Shown here one piece after another: positions 54,136-62,518 of a stretch of DNA of 64,000 bases. The stretch comes from Candidatus Poribacteria bacterium (GTDB lineage: Bacteria > Poribacteria > WGA-4E > WGA-3G). Each line of letters begins with the position of its first letter. Within the stretch, counting starts at the first letter, position 1. The notes beneath the pieces are model-generated. The model saw only the letters and a program-made list of their open reading frames with translations, did not search any database and was not told where the DNA came from. The stretch spans positions 62,001 to 126,000 of the forward strand of contig JAPOQK010000032.1 in NCBI GenBank assembly GCA_026710795.1. The letters are read 5' to 3'. Position numbers and translations under genes: made by a program.

Positions 54136-54562
54136 ATACGAATAAAATACCAATATATATCCAATAAAACATTTCACTTTTTAATTTGACACACACAAAA
54201 AGATACTATATAATTAACGTATGTTTAGAATATAGGATTATATCTGTGGCACGAGTTGAGATACGTTAGAAGGAGGTATAAACACAAATTTACCAAGTGT
54301 GTAGTGCCTAGTTTCTGTGTCTAAAAGAATGTATATAGGTTTTCTAAATTTCACAGTTTCATATCTTACAAATTGTGAAGGTAGGTCAAGATAGGAAAAA
54401 GACCAAAAAGGAGCAAAAAAAAAAAGCGAAATTCGCGTCACATTCCTTATCCTGACTGGATGCAAAACGTCACAGTGACGTGCAAAAGGTCACAATTTTT
54501 AGCACATACTGATAAACAATGTTAGGGTAAATTAACAAATATAAGTTCGCTTCTTTCTGCAC
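54128..54562. repeat. 430-bp dispersed repeat, copy 3 (inverted relative to copy 1)
   Basis: The reverse complement of this block aligns with 13313-13745 over its whole length, from GTATATTATAGTG at one end to GAAAGAAGC at the other. Both long copies keep a short open segment translating as FRKPIY/LRKPIY ... SNVSQLVPQI/SNVSQLVSQI and ending at the same TAA, so it may descend from a coding element. Confidence 0.75.
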
Positions 54563-54684
54563 GGTCTATAAGAGATTAAATTGAATTGTGAAGAATATAT
54601 CCGACCTATGATATAAGCCATTGATAACACTCATCTACAGAATATTCTTAAAACTAAATAACCTTGCCTTCTGTCAATGTTATG

Positions 54685-54713
54685 TTGAACTTTATATTAT
54701 TTTACTTTATAAT
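54685..54713 (+). promoter_or_regulatory. Promoter for the kinase-nucleotidyltransferase fusion gene
   Basis: TTGAAC (54685-54690), a 17-bp spacer and TATAAT (54708-54713), 59 bases ahead of the ATG. Confidence 0.65.
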
Positions 54714-54772
54714 AGAATAGTATAATTTAGTATTTCTTTTGTAAACTATATCTCACTATATAAGGATCTATA

Positions 54773-56692
54773 ATGAAGTTATTTGTACCAGGACGTATCT
54801 GTCTATTTGGGGAACACAGTGATTGGGCAGGTGGACATCGACGAACCAATGCTGAGCTTGAAAAGGGATATACCATAATCACAAGCACGAACCAAGGTGT
54901 TTACGCAGAAGTACAGCCGCATCCTACAAGTCTAATTCTAAAAACAACTCTAAGTGATGGAACACGTCACGGTCCATATACCTTACCGATGGAGCCAGTG
55001 GCACTGCTTGAAGAGGCAGAAAAAGGAAGTTTTTTCAGTTATGCAGCTGGTGTCGCCTATCAGATTCTCACGAATTATCGCGTACAAGGATTGGAAATTG
55101 ATAACTATCTGACAGATTTACCGGTTAAGAAAGGTTTATCCTCAAGTGCAGCTATTTGTGTTTTGGTGGCTCGAGCATTTAACCGAATATACGATTTGAA
55201 AATGACGACGCGCGGGGAAATGGAATGTGCATATCAAGGTGAGATCAAAACACCTTCCCGGTGTGGTAGGATGGATCAAGGCTGTGCCTATCAACACCCT
55301 ATTCTTATGAGTTTTGATGGCGATAACATTGATGTGCGAGAATTCAGTGTGCCGTCAAACCTATATATGGTAATTGTAGATTTAGGTGTTGGGAAAGATA
55401 CACGTCTAATACTAAAGCAATTACACCATTGTTATCCATTTGCAGAAAATGATCTCCAAAAAAATGTTCAGCACTTTCTTGGTCATTTGAGTAAAGAGAT
55501 TACACAATCTGCCCATCAGGCTTTACGACAGGGAGATGCAGAAGCCGTTGGTAAGTTGATGACACAGGCTCAACAAGAATTCGACAAACATCTTATACCT
55601 GCCTGTCCAACGCAATTGACTGCTCCTATTCTTCATAAAGTGTTAAAATATGAACCGATTCAACCTTATATATGGGGAGGCAAAGGCGTCGGTTCACAGG
55701 GTGATGGATCTGCGCAATTTATCGTAAAAGACGAGGATAGTCAACGTAGAGTTATTGAGATAATTGAACGTGATTTACAGATGTCCTGTTTAAAGCTTGT
55801 AATTGAGGAAAGCAGACACGTACGAAAAGCTGTTATCCCTGCAGCTGGTTTTGGGACAAGACTGTTTCCTGCATCTAAAGCAATGAAGAAGGAACTGTTC
55901 CCTGTAATTGATCGAAATGGACGCGCAAAACCAGCAATCATGGCTATTGTTGAAGAAGCTGTGAATGCAGGTATCGAGGAAGTGTGTCTTATAGTTCAAA
56001 GTAGAGATATTGAACTTTTTGAATCATATTTTAAGACTCCCCCACGCATCGAACATTATAATAAACTTAGTAAAGAAAATAAAGTATATTGCGATTACTT
56101 GATCGAATTAGGAAGTAAGATTTCCTTTGTTACACAGGATGTACAGGAAGGATTTGGACATGCAGTCTATTGTGCGCGGAATTGGGTGGACAATGAACCA
56201 TTCCTATTGATGTTAGGGGATCATCTATACAGTTCTGATGAACCGTACTCTTGTGCACAACAAGTTTTGGATGCGTACGAGAGAGTTGGACATAGTGTGG
56301 TTGGATTAAAAAAGACGCCTATAGAGGAACTTTCAAACTTTGGTTGTGTTACGGGAGTATGGACAGAAGAAGCATCTATGATATCCGTAACAGAATTCTA
56401 TGAGAAACCTGATCCTGAATATGCAAGAGAATACCTACATGTTGATGGTATGGATATAGACAGTTTCCTTACTGTATTCGGTATCTATGTAATTGAACCG
56501 CAGATTTTTGAGTTTCTTGAGCAGAATATTGAACACAACTTCCGTGAACGTGGTGAATTTCAACTCACTTCATGTTTAGATGAATTGAGAAAGGCGGACG
56601 GTTTCTCTGGATATGTGGTAAAGGGACATCGTTATGATATTGGACTTCCTGAGGAATATAGAGAAACTGTAATTAACTTTAGAAATGCATAA
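54773..56692 (+). CDS. Bifunctional GHMP sugar kinase / UTP-glucose-1-phosphate uridylyltransferase-like fusion
   Basis: A 639-residue fusion. Residues 1-343 are a GHMP kinase: PGRICLFGEHSDWAGG (6-21), ATP loop PVKKGLSSSAA (117-127), CGRMDQG (164-170, with the catalytic Asp) and GGKGVGSQGDGSAQF (302-316). Residues about 350-639 are a GalU-type nucleotidyltransferase starting RKAVIPAAGFGTRLFPASKA (351-370) with FLLMLGDHLY further on and FQLTSCLDEL near the end. The kinase would make a sugar 1-phosphate and the second domain a UDP- or NDP-sugar from it. The order is the reverse of bacterial FKP (GDP-fucose) enzymes. Sugar identity is unknown; it is probably monosaccharide salvage for glycan synthesis. 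Confidence 0.87.
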   Translation: MKLFVPGRICLFGEHSDWAGGHRRTNAELEKGYTIITSTNQGVYAEVQPHPTSLILKTTLSDGTRHGPYTLPMEPVALLEEAEKGSFFSYAAGVAYQILTNYRVQGLEIDNYLTDLPVKKGLSSSAAICVLVARAFNRIYDLKMTTRGEMECAYQGEIKTPSRCGRMDQGCAYQHPILMSFDGDNIDVREFSVPSNLYMVIVDLGVGKDTRLILKQLHHCYPFAENDLQKNVQHFLGHLSKEITQSAHQALRQGDAEAVGKLMTQAQQEFDKHLIPACPTQLTAPILHKVLKYEPIQPYIWGGKGVGSQGDGSAQFIVKDEDSQRRVIEIIERDLQMSCLKLVIEESRHVRKAVIPAAGFGTRLFPASKAMKKELFPVIDRNGRAKPAIMAIVEEAVNAGIEEVCLIVQSRDIELFESYFKTPPRIEHYNKLSKENKVYCDYLIELGSKISFVTQDVQEGFGHAVYCARNWVDNEPFLLMLGDHLYSSDEPYSCAQQVLDAYERVGHSVVGLKKTPIEELSNFGCVTGVWTEEASMISVTEFYEKPDPEYAREYLHVDGMDIDSFLTVFGIYVIEPQIFEFLEQNIEHNFRERGEFQLTSCLDELRKADGFSGYVVKGHRYDIGLPEEYRETVINFRNA

Positions 56693-56705
56693 TTTAGTTA
56701 TATAA

Positions 56706-59700
56706 CTATTCCGATTTTTCTATATATTTGACAACAACTATTGTCAGGTCATCATATTGTTCTTCATCCTGAACAAAAGCTTGCACATCATCAACAATGT
56801 GTTGAATGACTTGTTCTGCACTAAGATCTTCTGGTATTTGAGAAACCAATTCTGTTAGACGCTCTGTTCCGTACATATCATGGTTAGCATTCAGAGCCTC
56901 AATCAAACCGTCAGAATGGAAGATAAGAACATCACCTTCTCTTAAATCCAAAGAGACAGATTCATATTGTACGTTTTGCATACTGCCAAGAGGTAGATCG
57001 CTATTTTCAATTTCTATGATATCCGTACCTCTTTTGAGAATTGGATAGGGTTGTCCGCCGTTTGCGTAGTCAACTTTCTTCTCTGCCTCATATAAAACCG
57101 CCAGGTTTAGAGCGATAAAACTGGGACCATACATCCGTGGTGATAATCCTGCATTTAGGTCTGTCAAGATAACATCTGCATCAGATTTAAATCGAGCAAC
57201 TTCATGCAACATACCATTTGTAAGTACAGCATTCATTGCACCACGAATACCTTTACCTGCAGCATCAGCAACTGCAATTGCAGTTTGTCCGCTTGAAACT
57301 GTTAAATAGTCGAAGAAATCTCCACCAACTTGCGTCGCAGGAATAGACATACCTGCAATATCAAACATTTGCATATTGGGTGGTTCAGTCGGTAATAAAG
57401 CCGTCTGAATATTCTGTGCTTCATTCAATTCAGCACGGATTCGCAACATCTCTGCTTCTTCTTTCTCCTGCATTTCGAGACGTAATTGCGCGGTATGTCT
57501 ACGGTTCACAATTAGCCTAAATAGCAAAGAACCGACCGCAGCAACAAATATTATCGTAGGAAGAAATTTACGCCATCGACTCCAAATAGGCTGGTCTATA
57601 GTAAAATGCAGAACAGCAGGTTGTAGTGTATAGGGCCATCCTTCGCGAAATGCTTTAATCAAAAAGGTATATTTGCCTGATTTCAGTCCTTCAAAACGTA
57701 TTTCTGGAAACGTCTTAACTGAACCAACTTCCTCTTGCGTATAAGATTGTGTAGAAACACCTTTCATCGGGTCTAATGTATATTGTTTTATATCAGATGT
57801 AACAGTTTGCCATGTGTAATTGTCAATTCCGATCAATCTAAATTTATATTCTAAATCGTCTCTGAGAGGGTTAATCCCTTGAAAATAAATACTAAGTTGT
57901 TTCAATCGTGCCGGTAATAATTCCTCTATCCTTGTGAAAGTCCGTTTACCCATTTCTGCCAAAAATGGTTCTGTGAATGATTTACCAGCATCAATGGATA
58001 CAATTCGACAAAAAGGAAGTGCACCTAATCTTGCACGATACTGTGTGGCACCACCTTCTGTGCCAAACCATATATCTTTCTCAGCGGAGGCATGAATACT
58101 TGATACATTGTTGTGAATGAGACCATCTTTTGTAGTGAGAGATTGAAATGAGTTACCATCGTAACTCACTACACCACCACCCCAAGTAGCAAACCATACG
58201 TTACCCCAATGGTCTTCATGTACATCTCTTATATCATCTACAAGGAACCCATCGGTTATTGAGTATTTGATGACTTCTTCACCAGTATATTGAACTGCCC
58301 CTTGAGATGTTGCTAACCAAAGACTACCGTTCTGAGATGTAATTGCTGCTTTAATATTGTCAAGTTCAATAGATACAGCATTAATTAATTCTGTGCCATC
58401 GTATGTTTTTATACCATCTTGAAAAACAAAGGTCATCCTTTCTGATGATTGTTGATTGGAACTTGGGGTTTGTACTGTATGTAGCGGAAATCCACTCGCT
58501 GCACCCGGAATTTCTGTTAGAGTATTTCCACTGTCAGGATCTTCCCAATACATTAACTGTCCACTAATGGAATTATAATACCATTTAATTGTCTTAAAAT
58601 CAGAATCACCCAATATTGGAACAACCGAACGAAGCGGTAACGTCTCTGTATGAATATTTCCTCCTACACTGTTTCCATTAATACGTATATTGGAGTAACG
58701 TTTAACCTCTCCTTTATCTAAAAAACTCCATAATCTGTTTGTGTTGTCTATGTATAGATTAGAAACTGCAGCCGATGGAGATGGTAATGAAACGGTAGAA
58801 CCAAGACTGTAGAAGCGTAAATCACCTTCAGGTGAAAGAGTATACAATCCATTACTTCTCGGTAAAATAATCCACCCACCCAATATTATCCAGGGATTAG
58901 ATTTCGATGAAACATAAGGAACAGTATCATGATGTATTGGTTCCCCTCCTGGACCGATTTTTGCACTAACCTGAACTGTGATTTTATCAAATGTATCATT
59001 TCTGTAACTGAATAATCTGTAAAGTGTATATGCATCTTCATGTTGAATTGGTTTATCCAGAAACCAAATACTTCTATCAACTTCAAAAATCTTGTTGATT
59101 TCTGTACGGTGATCTGAGCTTTGGATATCACGATTTTCACTTTGTTCCTCATTGGTATCTGTTAATGAATAATGAACAAGTATATCATCATTTTCAGTGT
59201 ATTTTGCTATACCACCAGGAATACTAAACCAGAGTGTCCCAGTGCTATCAGAGTCAATCATTCTTACACTATTGCTACCCAATCTTTCTCGTGTTGTGTG
59301 ATTTACAATTACTGGTTGTGGTTCAAATGATGTTACACCGTTATCGTGTCCAAACCAGATTTTTCCATCTAATGATTCAAAAATGGTTAGAATATTATCA
59401 CTCCCCAGTCCATCGTCAACTCCATACACTCTTGGCACCAAATCTGGTGTATCTGTAATAGGCGAATCTAATTCAAATATATTACCGTTCTCCTGTTCAA
59501 ATATCTTGCTATCGTATACATGTGTACCCGTTTCACTTGCGAACCAAAGTTTCTTCCATGCATCTTCAATTTCAAAATATCCTTGTAAGTAATTATCTTG
59601 AACTGTTCCGGATCTCAAATTTTTCATTCGTTGAAGTTTATTACCATTCCACCACCATATTTGTTTATTATCACTGTACCAAATTCTCCCATCTATATCA

Positions 59701-60545
59701 TTTCTTACCGAAACATTGTCTTTTCTATTTAAATTATCAGAAGGGGTGGAACTGCCTTGCGGGACGAAACCCGTAGCATTTTCTAACACATTATGAAATT
59801 GAGTGCCATCGTAGCGGAGTAGGAGTGAATGTCCTCCAAACCAAAGATTATCCATTGAGTCTTGTATTATAATCTGCACGGACCGATCTTTTGGGAGGTT
59901 TGGAAGGTTATCTTTACGCTGTAGGTTGCTGACTTGCCACACATTCGTGTCGCTTAAAAAACTCATAATTAGTGCACCTTGAGCATCACTTCCACCGATC
60001 CAATATGTTCCATCACGACTTTGAAAAATAACATTTACTTTTGCAACAGACGCACTACTAATGGGTAGTGAGTAGGGTTGTGGATCTTCTTGACTGTTTA
60101 TAGATACATGTTTTGTTAGAATGTTATTTCCTCCAATCCATATATCTCCAAAGTTATCTACAGCCAGACATGTGCCGCGGTTTTCATTGTCAAAAGATTC
60201 ACCGTTAAATCTCTTAATAACACCTGTTCCTTCTGCTGGGTGTTTACTTAAAAACCAAATATGTCCCCACTTATCTTCAACAATTGTTGTGGTTCTTCCA
60301 CGAAGTCCGACAGTGTCACCGGTATAGGGTGTAAAAGTGTTTCCATCAAAACGACTTACTCCTCCCCTATCTGAACCAAACCAAAGTACACCCCTACTAT
60401 CTTGAAAGATGACTGGTACGACAGGTCCAACAAGACCGTCTGCAACGGTATAACTTTTCATCTGTTGAAATGCATCAGAGGATTGAACCAGCACAAGACA
60501 GAAAACTATGAGTATGATATAAAGAAACTTACTAATTCTATACAC
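56706..60545 (-). CDS. Sensor phosphatase: two-component-type propeller repeats, Y_Y_Y domain and SpoIIE-type PP2C
   Basis: A 1279-residue protein. Signal peptide or first anchor (about 7-24), then many regulator-propeller repeats (GVLWFGSDRGGVSRFDGNTFTPY, GHIWFLSKH, GKIWFGHDNGVTSF, GNVWFATWGGGVVSYDG), a Y_Y_Y-like beta domain (about 890-985), one transmembrane helix (about 990-1012), a coiled linker (about 1015-1050) and a PP2C/SpoIIE phosphatase (about 1055-1279). The phosphatase has the metal motifs VGGDFFDY, VADAAGKG, FHSDGLIEA and YDDLTIVVV. It should sense a periplasmic ligand and dephosphorylate a cytoplasmic anti-sigma antagonist-like protein. Hybrid proteins of this family more often end in histidine kinase domains. 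It starts 14 nt after dapL. Confidence 0.88.
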   Translation of the reverse strand: MYRISKFLYIILIVFCLVLVQSSDAFQQMKSYTVADGLVGPVVPVIFQDSRGVLWFGSDRGGVSRFDGNTFTPYTGDTVGLRGRTTTIVEDKWGHIWFLSKHPAEGTGVIKRFNGESFDNENRGTCLAVDNFGDIWIGGNNILTKHVSINSQEDPQPYSLPISSASVAKVNVIFQSRDGTYWIGGSDAQGALIMSFLSDTNVWQVSNLQRKDNLPNLPKDRSVQIIIQDSMDNLWFGGHSLLLRYDGTQFHNVLENATGFVPQGSSTPSDNLNRKDNVSVRNDIDGRIWYSDNKQIWWWNGNKLQRMKNLRSGTVQDNYLQGYFEIEDAWKKLWFASETGTHVYDSKIFEQENGNIFELDSPITDTPDLVPRVYGVDDGLGSDNILTIFESLDGKIWFGHDNGVTSFEPQPVIVNHTTRERLGSNSVRMIDSDSTGTLWFSIPGGIAKYTENDDILVHYSLTDTNEEQSENRDIQSSDHRTEINKIFEVDRSIWFLDKPIQHEDAYTLYRLFSYRNDTFDKITVQVSAKIGPGGEPIHHDTVPYVSSKSNPWIILGGWIILPRSNGLYTLSPEGDLRFYSLGSTVSLPSPSAAVSNLYIDNTNRLWSFLDKGEVKRYSNIRINGNSVGGNIHTETLPLRSVVPILGDSDFKTIKWYYNSISGQLMYWEDPDSGNTLTEIPGAASGFPLHTVQTPSSNQQSSERMTFVFQDGIKTYDGTELINAVSIELDNIKAAITSQNGSLWLATSQGAVQYTGEEVIKYSITDGFLVDDIRDVHEDHWGNVWFATWGGGVVSYDGNSFQSLTTKDGLIHNNVSSIHASAEKDIWFGTEGGATQYRARLGALPFCRIVSIDAGKSFTEPFLAEMGKRTFTRIEELLPARLKQLSIYFQGINPLRDDLEYKFRLIGIDNYTWQTVTSDIKQYTLDPMKGVSTQSYTQEEVGSVKTFPEIRFEGLKSGKYTFLIKAFREGWPYTLQPAVLHFTIDQPIWSRWRKFLPTIIFVAAVGSLLFRLIVNRRHTAQLRLEMQEKEEAEMLRIRAELNEAQNIQTALLPTEPPNMQMFDIAGMSIPATQVGGDFFDYLTVSSGQTAIAVADAAGKGIRGAMNAVLTNGMLHEVARFKSDADVILTDLNAGLSPRMYGPSFIALNLAVLYEAEKKVDYANGGQPYPILKRGTDIIEIENSDLPLGSMQNVQYESVSLDLREGDVLIFHSDGLIEALNANHDMYGTERLTELVSQIPEDLSAEQVIQHIVDDVQAFVQDEEQYDDLTIVVVKYIEKSE

Positions 60546-60559
60546 AAGATGACATCCTA

Positions 60560-61738
60560 TTACTTAGTAGAAAATGCTCGAATACGTGAAATCGCTTCTT
60601 CAATTATTTGATCTGGATATGTAAGAGATATCCTATAGTAACCCTCACTCCATTGACCATATCCTAATCCCGGGGTAACAACAACACCAGCATTCTCAAG
60701 AAGGGCAGTTGCAAATTCACGACTTGAACCGTTGTATTGTTCTGGTACTGGTGCCCAGATATACATAGTTGCTTTCGGCTTATCAATATCCCAGCCGCTT
60801 TCAGTTAATGCATCAACAACCATATCCCTACGTTTTTGATATATTGTGTTCAATTTCGGTGTGACTTCATCAGCGATAGACAGTGCTTTTGCACCAGAAA
60901 ATTGTAATGCTCGTAACGAACCGTTGTCAATATTATCTTTTACTTTTTTCACTGCTTCAACAGCAGTTGCGTTTCCAACCACAAAACCCAATCTCCAACC
61001 TGTCATATTGAATGCCTTACTCAAAGAGAAGAATTCAACTGCTACTTCATCTGCTCCATCTACTTGAAGGATACTTGGTGAAGTATAACCATCATAAGTG
61101 TTTTCACTATATGCATTGTCGTGTGCAATAAGTATGTTGTTCTCTCTTCCAAACTCAACTGCACGTTCAAAAAAGTCAAGATCTGCTGTCGCTGTCGTTG
61201 GATTATTGGGATAATTAATCCATAGTACTTTAGCGAGACGTTTTACTTCATCAGGAATTGCTTCAAAATCTATGAGGAAATTGTTTTCTCTTAATAGTGG
61301 TGCATAATATGTTGTTGCACTCGCAAATACATGTCCAATATTATAGGTAGGATAACCTGGACTTGCAGCAATCCCAATATCCCCAGGATTAAGAATACCC
61401 ATTGCCATTTTGACAATTGCATCTTTGCTACCGAGGGTTGTTACAATCTGATCGCTTGACAATGATACACCAAAACGGTGTTGATAAAATTTAGCTACTG
61501 CCTCTGGAAACTCTGAAACAGGACTATCGCAACCATACCGATGTCTATCCGCGTCATCGGTATTTCTTATAGTGTTACACAATGTTTCTACAACTGGATC
61601 GGGTGTAGGATAATCTGGATCTCCGATCCCAAGGCTAATGACATCAACACCACGTTCTTTGGCTGCTGTCATTTTTTGACGTAGATCAACAAATAGGTAG
61701 GGGGGTAGTTTCTGTAAACGCTCTGCAAGTGTTATCAA
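60560..61738 (-). CDS. dapL: LL-diaminopimelate aminotransferase (DapL-like)
   Basis: A 392-residue class I aminotransferase. It opens with the DapL-like ERLQKLPPYLF ... GVDVISLGIGDPDYPTPD; WINYPNNPTTATA (about 173-185) binds the substrate carboxylate and cofactor ring, and SLSKAFNMTGWR contains the PLP lysine Lys241. DapL converts tetrahydrodipicolinate to LL-diaminopimelate in one step for lysine and peptidoglycan synthesis. It lies in a tight operon between a PhyH gene (25 nt) and the sensor phosphatase (14 nt). Other class I aminotransferases remain possible. Confidence 0.85.
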   Translation of the reverse strand: MITLAERLQKLPPYLFVDLRQKMTAAKERGVDVISLGIGDPDYPTPDPVVETLCNTIRNTDDADRHRYGCDSPVSEFPEAVAKFYQHRFGVSLSSDQIVTTLGSKDAIVKMAMGILNPGDIGIAASPGYPTYNIGHVFASATTYYAPLLRENNFLIDFEAIPDEVKRLAKVLWINYPNNPTTATADLDFFERAVEFGRENNILIAHDNAYSENTYDGYTSPSILQVDGADEVAVEFFSLSKAFNMTGWRLGFVVGNATAVEAVKKVKDNIDNGSLRALQFSGAKALSIADEVTPKLNTIYQKRRDMVVDALTESGWDIDKPKATMYIWAPVPEQYNGSSREFATALLENAGVVVTPGLGYGQWSEGYYRISLTYPDQIIEEAISRIRAFSTK

Positions 61739-61763
61739 AATAGTGTATTCTCCTAAATTAATG

Positions 61764-62507
61764 TTATTTTAGATGAAGAATTGCCTGTTGTGTCTCATTG
61801 AGTTGATTCATTACATTCGGACTGAAATGAAGTCCCTGACCACCCCAATCTGGCATATAACCTACACTGTAGCAGTAATAAAGTGTCCTACGGGGTCTTC
61901 CTGAGACATTGACAACAGAACCGTGTGTAAGTGCTTCAGTGAAAATAATGGCATCTCCTGCCTTAGCTGGAATGGGTGAAAGTACAGGATTTTCATCAGG
62001 ATGATTTCCCCATGGTTTAGGAAAATTGCTTTTATGCGCGCCTGGGATAACCGCAAAACAACCATCTTCAACGTCACAATCCAACATTGGGAATACGGCT
62101 TTTGTCAAAGTAGACACCATCTCTCCATTCCTACAGTGATATTGACACTTTGGAATAATTGGTGTTCCATGCATGTGCAAGCCTGTATAACCACCACCCC
62201 AACGATATATTGTGTATGTATGATTTAGTCGATAGGGACCTCCGGTTACACCTGCGACAACATCCAGTACCTCCGAAATGTCAATGAGTGCACTGAAGAC
62301 ACTGTTAGCTTCCAAAATATTTGAGATATAGAGTTCCTTGTCAGTCCGTTCTGTACCAAGGCATAATGGGGAAGGGTAATCAGCAGTATCCATCTGTTCA
62401 TACTGATCAAGTACAGTATTACAAGATTGAATCAATGACTGCGGGATAACATCCTTTAGAACGATATATCCCTGCAAATCAAATAGATATTTTTGTTCTT
62501 CGGTCAT
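61764..62507 (-). CDS. PhyH-family oxygenase-like protein with altered iron-site motif
   Basis: A 247-residue protein with the PhyH layout (LFDLQGYIVLKDVIPQSLI at the start, CFAVIPGAHKSNFP about 150-163, a distal His195 in ALTHGS and Arg206/207). The HxD facial-triad motif reads H111-M-H113-G in GYTGLHMHGTP, so the Asp ligand is replaced by His. Loss of the carboxylate is seen in Fe/2OG halogenases and in some non-catalytic relatives; which applies is unknown. It is encoded 11 nt after the propeller protein and 25 nt before dapL. Confidence 0.8.
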   Translation of the reverse strand: MTEEQKYLFDLQGYIVLKDVIPQSLIQSCNTVLDQYEQMDTADYPSPLCLGTERTDKELYISNILEANSVFSALIDISEVLDVVAGVTGGPYRLNHTYTIYRWGGGYTGLHMHGTPIIPKCQYHCRNGEMVSTLTKAVFPMLDCDVEDGCFAVIPGAHKSNFPKPWGNHPDENPVLSPIPAKAGDAIIFTEALTHGSVVNVSGRPRRTLYYCYSVGYMPDWGGQGLHFSPNVMNQLNETQQAILHLK

Positions 62508-62518
62508 AAATCATATCC

